Part shown: positions 45,001 to 54,141 of the stretch, piece after piece | Position numbering within the stretch: the first letter of the stretch is position 1 | Layout: each line of letters begins with the position of its first letter | Source: Alopecurus myosuroides | Lineage: Eukaryota > Streptophyta > Magnoliopsida > Poales > Poaceae | DNA: 64,000 bases | Direction: 5' to 3' | Assembly (NCBI GenBank): GCA_028641055.1 | Contig: CM054062.1 | Span: forward strand, 135,946,682-136,010,681 | Translations under genes and position numbers: made by a program | Notes under the pieces: generated by a model | Seen by the model: the letters and a program-made list of their open reading frames with translations, nothing else | The model's database searches: none | Told to the model about the DNA's origin: nothing

Positions 45001-45750
45001 CCAGAGGTAAGCAAACGCCTCCTGGAAGTGGCCCCAGGGCTTCACGTTGGGTCCGCCGGTCCCACGCGACAGAGGCGCGGTTTGAACCGCACAGGACGTG
45101 GCCGTTTCCTCTAAACGCGGATCACAGATCGCCACCTCGACGTCGCCGGCCGACGACGGCGAACTCACCGCCGCGCCCTTGAATTCTGCACGGAAAAAGT
45201 CCCCAAGGAAAGGCGTCGGTGTTATTCGCGGACGTGGGACTGGTCCTCTCCAACCGACACGCACGGCCGGCGTCCTTAACCGGTGCCCCATCGGGCTCCT
45301 ACGGCCACCGATCGCCGCCGGGCATGACGTCGTTGGAGTAGAAACCGACGAAGACGACGCGGCAGAGCCCGCCTCCGACACCGCCCGCGTGCCCTCGCCC
45401 TTCTCCCACGTTCGAGACTTCCTCGTCAGAAAACCCGCACGCGCCCAAAACTCTGCCGCCCGCGCCTCATCAGACACCGTCGCCCGATCGATGTCGTCGC
45501 GAGAGACCTCCCAGTCCTCTCCTAGAACTTCCTCCGCCGCCGCAATAGCCACACCCGCAGCGCTCGCCGCATCATCCGTATCGACTTCAAGAAGACCGAA
45601 ACGGGATCCCCCACCCACCTCCGCCGGAGACGCGGAGAGGAGAGACCCCGCTGGGGCCAGAGTCAGCCGCCGGCGGCGTGGTCGCTCGGCTCCCGGAGAG
45701 GGGTCGCCAGGAGGCGCCACCATCGCCCTATCGCCTCTCTGTGTGTCCAT
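42058..45750 (-). CDS. LINE ORF1 protein (1230 residues, intact)
   Basis: The frame is open throughout from ATG 45750, which lies 71 bases inside the element. The N-terminal 250 residues are acidic and alanine-rich with SRFGLLEVDTDD. A long glycine/alanine/proline region includes RGRGVGRG. Zinc knuckles CWKCEVDTHATRDC and CYVCDSKKHTMKKC lie at about residues 493-531. A DUF4283/RRM-like domain follows (WKWEAMPSGDNRFKLVFSSV, TWVHVEGVPNPLRHFLGLW, GSLIGVTLDVDLLALRRRG). The C-terminal half is low-complexity, ending in a serine-rich tail. The likely role is LINE RNA binding in the ribonucleoprotein. It is very GC-rich, so long frames on the other strand here are incidental. Confidence 0.88.
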   Translation of the reverse strand: MDTQRGDRAMVAPPGDPSPGAERPRRRRLTLAPAGSLLSASPAEVGGGSRFGLLEVDTDDAASAAGVAIAAAEEVLGEDWEVSRDDIDRATVSDEARAAEFWARAGFLTRKSRTWEKGEGTRAVSEAGSAASSSSVSTPTTSCPAAIGGRRSPMGHRLRTPAVRVGWRGPVPRPRITPTPFLGDFFRAEFKGAAVSSPSSAGDVEVAICDPRLEETATSCAVQTAPLSRGTGGPNVKPWGHFQEAFAYLWAKTDRPRVLKATNAAPTPLPTTTTTSTTLRPLRANNSSKSATRRRSFLQVLLSPAEMAAPQRAGGPAGLRPPGPVAGGRGRGVGRGTPAGVGAGRGQAAGVARPMAGPPAFAPMPQVAANPRPALPLPGLAHAAAAVAGPSAAQAGISVAAQAPMVGAAPLAVAPAHAGVATPAGGFAVGTVAAGGAVRRKNKKKKLAPVAVAPGTLETAVAFPTPVVEQQVLAAAGPVGVDVAAATVVRKTRCWKCEVDTHATRDCPVDHYCYVCDSKKHTMKKCPTLRLPKPAVSIGGIGSFHTMFSQFPDDLFQDEVASGGPVALVTVVGTPATARQVEMTVARMCSTPRWKWEAMPSGDNRFKLVFSSVAELERFDGMDFGVPSQSTRLLFSKWKPEDIEPKLEFYQTWVHVEGVPNPLRHFLGLWAVGSLIGVTLDVDLLALRRRGIVRLRMALSDDEVFNKEDEVGPYTNTDGVLRLKGYGFTFRTEPEDYVPESDFVPYVWDLKTPSESSTRGVRDSDLLGTDVGLEEEVGGDTGMAIDQPPADGSGAAHTETLELLKNYAVTPINMSPVTPRGKEIVRSLLSSGGFLAKPSSGESQSSAASSSGMQGAGGIRLFAAQAGRTSDVLPGDSSSCAPAAGPGGAPLPIALAAVTGGSTQRAEARSPGDGPVTAQQSGEQAAPARAADSAGDRLGLHGPTPQAVAGGPGGAPLLAAQTAPAGCSKQRAGPSPPSSPAAAERSGEQVTLACATAGRGGLLGRTGLSPVRPVAGDAGSAAQARRCIIQDAAAHAIDGPCMHTPPPVRGGLTVSARVTTPPSLAGSGTVATVPARAGKDMVVGGVSYSPLPPSAVAPSSVVPGQPNGGLRRSARHLVAADGASSTDEDAMSKAMRRKAAMFSTSPKGTRSSTKSFLSFPNTKLSSSLGVVGVSGKNDKEITLSTNVLKHMEFDRLSVNPSASPMVDIPHMDDDSAYASSDGQLLSHLVG

Positions 45751-45825
45751 CTCGACGCCCAGTTAGTTGCGATCTAGCTCAACCAGACGCTCTGTGTGTC
45801 CATCTCGACGCCCAATTAGTTGCGA
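45738..45825 (-). repeat. 53-bp-period tandem repeat at the LINE 5' end
   Basis: Two copies of a unit containing ctctgtgtgtccatctcgac then gcccaRttagttgcga lie at about 45738-45775 and 45791-45825. The first overlaps the ORF1 start; the second runs into the target duplication. Tandem monomers at LINE 5' ends often carry promoter activity; here this is inference. Confidence 0.7.
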
Positions 45826-46169
45826 GTCTTGACCTGGCTGGGGTAAAGAAGAGGATAATGATCCTGGGATGATGGAGAGGGGTGATGACAAATTTAACGG
45901 TAAATACATTTTATGGCGAATTATACAGAAACTTTTCCTAGTCTAGGAGATGTTTGATTGAACGTTTAGACATGGTGTCCGAGATTAGCCCCAGTAGGCC
46001 CATCAAACTGTAATTCACTGGAAAAGGAAATGAACGCAACTGTGTACAAGGCCTTCACTCGTTTATGAACAAACGTACACCCGTGCCTCAATATCGATGG
46101 CGAAGCGCGCGGCCACCTGAGCCGCCACTCGACCAGCCGTTGGCGCCTCGCTGCCGCCCGCCGTTGTTG

Positions 46170-46291
46170 CTGGTGAGAACTTTGACGTTGGCATTGCTCT
46201 GCGAGTTCCTGGCCACCTGCCTACAAAAGGATCCGAGACAGCGCGCGAGACTCAATGGCGCAGCTACCCGGACACCCGTTTGTGGCTCGCC
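46170..46291 (+). pseudogene. Protein kinase fragment (C-lobe end), frameshifted
   Basis: CEFLATCLQKDPRQRAR (from 46200) matches kinase subdomain XI, in which CLxKDPxxR is the signature. After a frame change, QLPGHPFVARHD (46262-46291) matches the HPFV end of the kinase domain. The pattern is closest in my memory to MAP kinase kinases (LQKDP ... HPFV). The upstream catalytic motifs are not present in the window. It lies in the low-copy island downstream of the LINE insertion and is only a remnant. Confidence 0.45.
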
Positions 46292-46349
46292 ACGACGCGC
46301 AGTCATCGCGTTTCCTGCCGTAAGAAAGTCGACGAACGAGATCGGGAAT

Positions 46350-46388
46350 GATGCGAGGCAGTATAATGGATTTACATGTCGTCCTTTC
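46350..46388 (+). repeat. LINE 3' fragment, left part (split by Copia)
   Basis: About 40 bases (aggcagtataatgg ... acatgtcgtc) align with the ORF2 end of the LINE near 36000-36030. They continue at 62715 after removal of the Copia element. The 5' end of this truncated LINE is near 46350; its exact start is unclear. Confidence 0.5.
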
Positions 46389-46465
46389 TGTTGGATTTTA
46401 TTACTTGGGTCCAGCCTAAAAGACCAATCAAAATCTGAAAGTGGCAATGACCCATTCATGAATAA

Positions 46466-46790
46466 GAGCATCTCCAATGTTTAATTTCAGTTCAGACCAT
46501 AAGCTGGGACCCACAACATATGTTACAGCAGACTAAAAACCTCACAATGTTTAAGGTCCAGCTAGACCTTAAGGTGGAGCCCACGTTTCAGATTTTTTGA
46601 CCAATTGCTAAAGACAAACAGGTGAGAGAAACATTGTTTTGCTTTATTAAATTTCTTATGGCAAGACCATAGTGGTATGTGTGGGTGTTAAGATTTTGAC
46701 CTTAAGATCTAGTGCCACAATGTATAAGGCCAGGTCTTAAGACCACTTTTTCCCTTAAGACCTCCTCTTATTTCTACATTGGAGACGCCC
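46466..46790 (+). mobile_element. Harbinger-like MITE inside the Copia 5' LTR (325 bp)
   Basis: The inverted ends are GAGCATCTCCAATGT (46466-46480) and ACATTGGAGACGCCC (46776-46790). The 3' LTR lacks this block and reads aataatacaag across the site, so the insertion is directly visible. The flanks are TA-rich (ataa / tata), consistent with a short TA-type duplication, though one base appears lost. No coding frame. Confidence 0.85.
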
Positions 46791-47122
46791 TATACAAGTG
46801 GAGTGAGTGAGTTTAGTCTCATATTACTAGTTTGGAGAGTATGACACCACCTTATAAGGTGAGACATTCTAGCTCCTGTATGAGCTGGTGAGACAAGAGG
46901 AGAGGAGTGCCACACGCGCCCTCCTTCTCCGCCGGCCGCCTTGCCACGCCTCGCCTCGTCACGACGCGAGAGCGTTTATTTTGCCGATTGAGAAAATTTA
47001 ATGAGTCATTAATTCGGTAATTAATGGACGCGTTAATTCCTGAGCTGTTTCCGATTCCTCTGGATCGTGGGACTGAACCGACTCGGACGTGGAGTTACTC
47101 CCATGTCTCTTCCAGCCCGCAG

Positions 47123-47130
47123 TATAAATA
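47123..47130 (+). promoter_or_regulatory. TATA box in the Copia 5' LTR
   Basis: TATAAATA lies 330 bases before the proposed gag start codon. The 3' LTR has TATAAAAA at the equivalent place (62195). Confidence 0.7.
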
Positions 47131-47395
47131 CGCGCATACGGTAAACCCTAGCCGTCATTCGGCTTATGGTTCGCACCGTTCCAAACCACTGCGGCGTCAA
47201 TCAAGACTTCTCCATCCCTCCTTCCGGTGTTCACCGCGAGAAGGGACAGCAGGCCTCCGGAACCCCGCCTCTCGTGATCCTGTACGGGAGAGGGGCGATC
47301 AGTTTTTTGGGGAGCGCACTCACGCGACTGCTGACGGCGACTACTTCCCCAACGACGATTACTTCCCCGACCTCGGGAACCTCTTCATCGACGAC

Positions 47396-48652
47396 ATGGG
47401 CGACAATATGGACAACACTGTAGCCGGTGCCGCTCCCGCTGCACCGTACGTATCTCTATTCTTTCTGTTCGAGATCCTGCTGCAATTTCCGTGTCTAGTT
47501 TTTTCCGTAGATTGTTACCGTAGATTGGATCTGTTTATCTACTGTACTAGACATTTGCATGCTTACTTTATTTGCTACTTCCATAATTTATTTGATGTTA
47601 TTTCAGATTAAATCATATGCTAAATTACTTATATACTCAACAATCCAAAAATCTGATTATAGGCAATTTGCTGCACCTGCTCTTATTGTGACGACAAGGC
47701 CAAACCCTTGAGTAGACTATAAGAGTTGGCGCACGAGAGCAGTGCTGTGGTTTCAAACCTTGTACTGCTATGCGGCCACCAAGGGCAAGCCTGAGGTTGA
47801 TCTCAATCCAGCACAACTGGATGCTTTTGAGAGTATCGACACTATGTTTAAAGTGCCCTCCTCGGTATTATTGACGATTGTATTGTGGATCCTTATATGT
47901 CGTTTGAGAACGGCAAAGACATGTGGGCTGCACTCGAGGCCAAATTTGGGGCCTCGTATGCTGGCAGCGAGCTGTACGTCATGGAGCAATTCTATGACTA
48001 CATGATGACTAATGAGCGTTCTGTTGTTCAACAGGATCATGAGATACAGTCACTCGCTAAAGAATTTGAGCACTTTAAGTGTATGTTACCGAACGAATTT
48101 GTGGCAGGAGGTATCATTGCCAAGCTTGCATCTTCATGGAGCACCTTTGCTACTTCTCTGAAACACAAGAGACATGATTTTTCCGTTTCAGACCTCATCA
48201 GATCTCTTGACGTGGAAGATAATGCGAGAGCAAAGGATACACGTGCTCAGCTTGATGAGGCAGGTTTTGTTGCCCAGGTGGTACAGAAGAAACACTATCC
48301 GCCCAACAAGGCTAAATATAACAAAAAGAAATCCGAGTTTAAAGGCAAACCCGATGGCAAATTTAAGCCGTCGCACTCTACCAACTTCAAGAAGAAGAAG
48401 GGGTCCTGCCATATGTGTGGTGACCCAACTAATTGGGCTCCAAGGTGTCCTAAACGACATGAGCTGCAACAACTGGAGAATAGCGACAGGACCGCTAATA
48501 TTGTCATTGGTGACACTGAGATGAAGGATACTGGGTACGGTATAGTTCCTACTATTATTTCAGTTTGTCATACTCCTGAATGGTTAATTGATAAGGTGCT
48601 AATGTACATGTATGCGTTGATGCTTCCTTGTTCTCTTCTTATCAGGTCATAG
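47396..48652 (+). pseudogene. Copia gag with a predicted intron crossing the LTR end
   Basis: ATG 47396 in the LTR starts MGDNMDNTVAGAAPAAP. A donor GTACGT at 47446 and an acceptor TATAG at 47658-47662 define a 217-base intron that includes the LTR end (47642). The joined frame continues PQFAAPALIVTTRPNP and then, after a TGA where arginine would be likely, VDYKSWRTRAVLWF. The capsid part is broken by a frameshift near 47855, then 47885 onward reads MSFENGKDMWAALEAKFGAS and YPPNKAKYNKKKSEFKGKP. The zinc knuckle is CHMCGDPTNWAPRC, with asparagine where histidine is normal. No other ATG precedes the gag homology, which supports the spliced start. The 3' LTR has ATACGT instead of GTACGT. Confidence 0.6.
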
Positions 48653-49147
48653 GGACTTCTCCCGTGCTGATGGAGAACGGGGTCACATGTTATTGTTCGT
48701 GGTGTTGGTACGGTCGATCTGAGATTTACTTCGGGGAAGATCGTGCGACTGAAGAACATTCATCATGTGCCTTCCATCAATAAAAATCTCGTCAGCGGTT
48801 CACGTCTGTGTCGAGATGGCTTTAAGTTGGTTTTCGAGTCTAATAAAGTTGTAATTTTCAAGTATGGACAATTTATTGGTAAAGGCTATGACTGTGGAGA
48901 CTTGTTCCGCTTATCCTTGTCAGATATTTGCACCAAAGTTATTAATCATGTTTGCCACGATAATGATTCTAATGTTTGGCATTCACGATTTTGTCATGTT
49001 AATTTTGGCTGCATAACACGATTAGAAAATATGAGTTTAATTCCGAAATTCAGTACTATGAAAGACTCCAAATGTCAAGTGTGGTATCAATCTAAGCAAC
49101 CTCGCAAGTCCCATAAGACTGCGGGGGCGAGAGACTTGCACCACTAG
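48563..49147 (+). pseudogene. Copia protease and pre-integrase region, broken
   Basis: After the zinc knuckle, EWLID marks the usual start of the Copia aspartic protease (WLIDTGA-type), but the frame is lost immediately. From 48743 the frame reads LKNIHHVPSINKNLVSGSRL, the conserved end of the protease-like domain. GAG_pre-integrase follows, NVWHSRFCHVNFGCI, with the HxxxH part of the HHCC zinc site. The second cysteine position is altered (KCQVWYQSK). Polyprotein cleavage and integrase DNA-end binding are the family roles. Confidence 0.8.
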
Positions 49148-49865
49148 AGGTTATATATTCTGATCTTTGTGAGATGAATGACGTATTGACAAAAGGTGGA
49201 AAGAAATATTTCATGACACTTATTGATGACTCCACTAAATATTGCTATGTGTATCTTCTGAAATCTAAAGATGAAGCTTTAACTTATTTCAAGAACTATA
49301 AGGCCAAAGCAGAGAACCAACTTGATCGTAAAATTAAACGGCTTAGGTCTGATCATGATGGAGAGTATTTTTTCAACGAGTTTAATTCTTTTTATGCTGA
49401 ACATAGTATTATTCATGAGAGGACGCCTCCCTAATAACCTCAGTCAAATGGGGTGGCTGAAAGAAAGAACCGAACTCTATCTGGTTTGGTTAACGCCATG
49501 TTAGATACTTCGGGTCTCTCCAAGGCATGGTGGGGGGAGGCGCTAATGACTGCATGTCATGTCCTAAACCGAGATCCCACGAAGAATAAAACCATTACTC
49601 CATTTGAGGAATGAGAAAGAAAAAATTGAAATTCTCTTACGTACGAACTTGGGGTTGTTTGGCGAAATTCAATATACCAATTTGCAAGAAGCGTAAGCCT
49701 GGACCAAAAACCGTAGATTGTGTTCTTGTGGGTTATGCTTTTCATAGCATTGGCTATAGATTTTTGATAGTAAAATATGAGGTATCCGACACGCATGTTG
49801 GTACGATTATGGAGTCGAATGATGCGACTTTCTTTGAGAACATATTCCCTATGAAGGATGTGTCT
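49148..49865 (+). pseudogene. Copia integrase core, broken
   Basis: From 49174 the frame has KKYFMTLIDDSTKYCYVYLL (first catalytic aspartate) and LRSDHDGEYFFNEF (second). A stop at 49432-49434 interrupts just before QSNGVAERKNRTL, which carries the catalytic glutamate in another reading piece. AWWGEALMTACHVLNRDPTK follows. A later part (49611-49874) reads VRTWGCLAKFNIP and VDCVLVGYAFHSIGYRFLI, the integrase C-terminal region. The enzyme would insert cDNA into the genome. Confidence 0.88.
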
Positions 49866-50027
49866 AGCTCATAGAATCATGAGATGCCTTCTTCGTCCAA
49901 TCATGAATTAGCTGAGATTCTTGAACCCACCATTCCAATAGAACACATTGAGAATCCTAAGGAGAATGATAATGAAGTTCCTATAAGGAGCAAGATATAG
50001 AGGACTAAAAAGTTCTTTGGTAATGAT

Positions 50028-50231
50028 TTGATTGTGTACCTCGTGGATGACACACCCAGCACTATTTCAGAAGCCTATGCATCTCTTGATGCTGACTACT
50101 GGAAGGCGGCTATCCGTTGTGAGATGGATTCCATCTTGGCTAATGGAACCTGGGAGATCACTGATCGTCCTTATGGGTGCAACTATGTAGGATGTAAGTG
50201 GGTGTTCAAGAAAAAACTTAGGCCTGATGGT
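50028..50231 (+). pseudogene. Copia reverse transcriptase, N-terminal part (before the Gypsy insertion)
   Basis: The frame reads TISEAYASLDADYWKAAIRC, NGTWEITDRPYGCNYVGCKW and VFKKKLRPDG, the usual start of Copia RT. It stops at the inserted LTR; the last five bases atggt (50227-50231) are the target duplication. The frame resumes at 59906 with TIEKYKARLVAKG. Confidence 0.92.
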
Positions 50232-51860
50232 TGATACGTCATAAACGTATCATTAATTTCTAATGTTCCATGTTGTTTTCATGCCATATGCTACATGTTT
50301 CCTTTACACTTTATGCCATTTTTATCGATTTCCTGGGACTAACCTATTCACAAGATGCCACAGAGCCAGATCATGTTTTTCTGCTGTTTTTAGTTTCAGA
50401 GAAGTTCTTATGGAAATATACTCGGAATTGGACGATTCGAAGCCTAGAAGTCTTAGAAAGTCGTCGCGCACACGGAGTCTGGAGGAGACCCGGAGGGGAG
50501 CCACAGGGGCCCCACACCATGGGTGGGCGCGCCCCGTGGCCGCGCCCAGGGGAGGTGTGGCCTCCCTGCTCGCCCACCGGTGTTGTCCTCTCGCCTATAT
50601 ATTGTCCTCGAAGGTTTAACCCTAAATACAGGAGACTTTTCCACCAAAAACATCCGTAGCCTCCATCATCGTCAACCCTAGTTCGGGAGGGTTCTCGAGC
50701 TCTCCCCGGCACCCTGCCGGGAGGGGGAATCATCACTGGAGGGCTCTACACCACCATGCCCGCCTCTGGAATGATGCATGCGTAGTTCGTCCTTGGACCA
50801 CGGGTCCATAGCAGTAGCTAGATGGTTGTTCTCTCCTCTTTATGACTCATGTTTAGATCTTGTGAGCTGCCCTACATGATCAAGATCATCTTATTGTAAT
50901 GCTACATGTTGTGTTTGCTAGGACCCGATGAATATTGAATGCTATGTCTCGTGATTATCAATATATCATGTTCTTTTCATGTGTATGTTATTTGTGATCT
51001 TGCATGCTCTCCGCGTTTAGTAGATGCTATGGCCAAGCAGATGCTAGTAACTCCAAGAGGGAGTATTTATGCTCGATAGTGGGTTCATGCGTCCCTTTCA
51101 CTCACGCTCGAGTGAAAGAAACGTAAACGGGTGGGGGATGTGCTGTTGCCATTAGGGAGAAAACAACAATGCTTTGTCTACGTATGATGCTATTATTTAC
51201 ATTACACACTTTGCTTACTGCGATTATTTGTTGCTTGCAAATTAATACCCAAGGTTTGCTCGGATGACATTCTGAGGTTGGATTATTAGTAATAGATGCA
51301 GTTGGATAAAGGTCTATGTATCTTGTTGTAATGCCCGCATGAATCACATAGTAATCATTATGTCATGCATATGCACTATGGTGCAGCCTTTATATCTGTC
51401 AATTTCCCAACTGTAATTTGTTTACCACACATGCTATGTATCTGTCTCGAGAGAGACACCTCTAGTGAACTGTGGACCCCGGTCCATTTTCCTCATACAG
51501 ATAATACAACCAGTGCAATCTCTGTTTTCATAGTGCTGCTACTGTTTTACTACTGCCATCACTATTATCTTTCATCTACTACAAACAAATATTATTTTCC
51601 ACACAATACGTTTAACCTCTTTGTGTTCAGCAAAACCGGTGAGATTGACAACCTCACTGCTTCATTGGGGGCAAAGTGATTTCACTGTGTTGTGTAGGTT
51701 CCATGTTGCTTCTGAACCAGTAGTGTGCCCTGCACCTCAACATCAACCTTCGGAAGTGATTTCTTTCTCCTAATGGTCGATTCAACCTTGGTTTCTTTCT
51801 GAGGGAAGCTTGCTACTGTGCTCTTCATACCTTCCTCTTGGGGTCTCCCAACGTGTAACA
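50232..51860 (+). repeat. LTR A (5' LTR) of the nested Gypsy element
   Basis: It starts TGATACGTCATAAACG and ends near GTGTAACA at 51860, just before the primer site; its last bases look deleted compared with LTR C. A TATA box (cctatatattg) lies near 50594. The open frames at 50263-50659 recur in LTR B and are not genes. Confidence 0.88.
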
Positions 51861-51868
51861 GCTAATTC

Positions 51869-51888
51869 CTGGCACCGTTGCCGGGGAG
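51869..51888 (+). other. Primer-binding site of the nested Gypsy element
   Basis: CTGGCACCGTTGCCGGGGAG follows LTR A. It is one base off the CTGGCGCCGTTGCCGGGGAG sequence I recall behind many Triticeae Gypsy LTRs. Confidence 0.7.
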
Positions 51889-52051
51889 GAAGAGGATTTC
51901 TGCAAGGGGAGTCTCTCACTTCCAATCTCTTTACTTTGTTTTTTTTTGCTTAGTTTATTTTATTTTTCTTGTTTGCTTCTCTTTATCAAAAACACAAAAA
52001 ATTAGTTCTTATTCTACTTTTTATTTTTATCCTGTTTTTAATCTTGCTAAA

Positions 52052-53290
52052 ATGAGTACTCTTGAGAACACTAAGTTGTGCGACTTCACTAGCACAAACA
52101 ACAATGATTTCATTAGCACACCTATTGCTCCACCTGCTCCTACTGCTGATTTTTATGAGGTAAAGCCTGCCCTGTTAAATCTTGTTATGAGAGAGCATTT
52201 TTTGGTGTTAGTACTGATGATGTTGCTGCCCATCTTAATGATTTTATTGAACTATGTGAGATGCAAAAATATAAAGATGTAGATGGAGATATTATTAAAC
52301 TGAAATTGTTTCCTTTCTCTTTGAGAGGAAGAGCTAAAGAATGGTTGCTGTCTTTGCCTAGAAATAGTATTGATTCTTGGACTAAATGTAAACATGCTTT
52401 CATTGGAAAATATTATCCTCCTGCTAAGATTATATCATTAAGAAGTAGCATTATGAATTTTAAGCAACTTGATAATGAGCATGTTGCTAAAGCTTGGGAA
52501 AGAATGAAATCTTTAGTAAAGACTTGTCCCACTCATGGACTGTCTACTTGGATGATCATCCAACTTTTTATGCCGGTCTGAATTTTTCTTCAAGAAACCT
52601 TCTGGATTCAGCTGCTGGAGGAACCTTCATGTCCATGACTTTCGGGGCAGCAACAAAACTTCTTGATGATATGATGGTAAAATATTCTGAATAGCACACT
52701 TAGAGAGCTACAACAGGTAAGAAGGTAAATTCTATTGAAGAAACCTCTTCTTTAAGTGATAGGCTTGATTATATTATGTCTATGCTTGTGAATGGCCATT
52801 CTCCTATTGATCCAAACAATGTTCCTTTAGCCTCTTTGGTTTCTCATGAAGAGCATGTTGATGTGAACTTCATTAAAAATAATAATTTCAACAACAATAC
52901 TTATAGGAATAATTTTGGTAGCAATAATTATAGGCCATATCCTCCTAATAATAATAATGGTTATGTCAATTCTTATGGTAATTCCTACAACAACAATAAA
53001 AGTGTACCCTCTGATCTTGAGAACATGCTTAAGAATTTTATTAGTACACAAACTGCTTTTAATAAATCTGTTGAGGAAAAGTTTGGCAAAATAGATTTTC
53101 TTGCTTCTAAAGTTGATAGCCTTGCTATTGATGTTCATTTTCTGAAACTAAAGGTTATTCCTCATGATGTTAAAGAAAAAAAACTTTTAGTGCCATTCAA
53201 ATTGAAATTGATGACAATATTAGGATGTTAGCTGAACTGCATGCTAGATGGGAAAGAGAAGATGACATAGCTAGAAAGAATAATATAACT
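52052..53290 (+). pseudogene. Gypsy gag, frameshifted
   Basis: ATG 52052 begins MSTLENTKLCDFTSTNNNDF. A frame change near 52195 leads to YKDVDGDIIKLKLFPFSLRG then RAKEWLLSLPRNSIDSW, the capsid core shared by plant Gypsy gags. A second change near 52540 leads to FYAGLNFSSRNLLDSAAGGT. From 52776 the frame is asparagine-rich (NNNFNNNTYRNNFGSNNY), followed by a coiled-coil-like part (FLASKVDSLAIDVHFLKLKV). The protein would assemble particles. No zinc knuckle is evident. Confidence 0.85.
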
Positions 53291-53413
53291 AATGTTTGAA
53301 CCATTACCACCAATACTAAAAATGAAGCTTGTCATGCTAGTAAACCTTCTACTATCAATGGTAAAGTAATTGGTGTTGGCAATACTCCCACTTCTGCTGT
53401 TAAACGTTCAAAA

Positions 53414-54141
53414 TTGCCTGAAACTACTACATCTGTTCCTGATAAAAGTGCTGAAATTTTTAGAAACATGGGAGACAATGGTCCCATTACCTTTGATAAA
53501 AATCATCTCGACTTTGATGATTGCAACATATCTGAAGTGATTAAGTTCCTACAAAATCTTGCTAGTTTTCCTAATGCTAGTGCTATGAATATGGCTTTCA
53601 CAAAACATATTACAAATGCTCTCATACAAATTAGAGAAGATGGATTAAGATGTGAAGCCTATATCCCTAGGAAGTTAGATAATGGTTGGGACCCCATCAT
53701 TAAAATGAAGGTGAATTATTTTTATTGTAATGCTTTATGTGATCTTGGTGCTAGTATCTCTGTTATGCCTAAGAAACTTTATGATATGTTTGATTTGCCA
53801 CCTTTGGAGCACTGTTATTTGGATATTCGTCTTATTGATAATGTTAGAAAGAAACCTTTAGGGAGAGTTGATGATGTTCTTATTATGGTTAATAATAACC
53901 TTTCCCCCTTTGATTTTGTTGTTATGAATATTTAATGCAATGCTTCTTGTCCAATTGTTTTGGGAAGACCTTTTCTTAGAACAGTTGGTGTTGTTATTGA
54001 TATGAAATAGGGGAATATTAAATATCAATTCCCACTCAAGAAAGGTATCGAAAACTTTCCTAGAAAGATAATGAAGTTTCCTTTTGATTTTATTATTCAA
54101 ACAAATGACAATTTGGATGCCTTTTCACTTGAAAACACTTG
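53414..54141 (+). pseudogene. Gypsy retropepsin-like protease
   Basis: The frame from 53414 has FLQNLASFPNASAMNMAFTK, then MKVNYFYCNALCDLGASISV and MPKKLYDMFDLP, in which the active site is DLGA, seen in several plant Gypsy proteases instead of DSGA. LGRVDDVLIMVNN and, past a stop at 53933-53935, CPIVLGRPFLRTVGVVIDMK complete the fold. A second stop lies near 54008. No RT follows: the next 2.7 kb to the LTR is non-coding. Confidence 0.8.

Larger units (their letters stand above)
38088..45821 (-). mobile_element. Full-length LINE, minus strand (about 7.7 kb)
   Basis: It is flanked by a 14-bp target duplication GCGAGTCTTGACCT (38074-38087 and 45822-45835). The 3' end is a run of T on the plus strand (38087-38097, the A tail). 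It encodes an intact ORF1 (45750-42058) and a broken ORF2 (41911 to about 38250). The 5' end holds a short tandem repeat. It is related to the LINE at 28864-36316 but differs in having 146 bases between ORF1 and ORF2. Confidence 0.95.
46389..47642 (+). repeat. Copia 5' LTR (929 bp plus a MITE)
   Basis: It matches 61793-62714 once the MITE at 46466-46790 is removed. A TATA box TATAAATA lies at 47123-47130, with accccta-type leader sequence after it. It contains an open frame ending in DYFPNDDYFPDLGNLFIDDMG, also readable in the 3' LTR, followed by a splice-donor-like GTACGT at 47446. Confidence 0.93.

Noticed and set aside
45098..45766. 222-codon plus-strand frame near the LINE 5' end
   Set aside because: It is antisense to the intact 1230-residue ORF1 with its zinc knuckles; no domain of its own.
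52776..53231. Asparagine-rich prion-like cellular protein
   Set aside because: It is in frame with the Gypsy gag pieces and followed by the element's protease; the N-rich stretch is part of gag.
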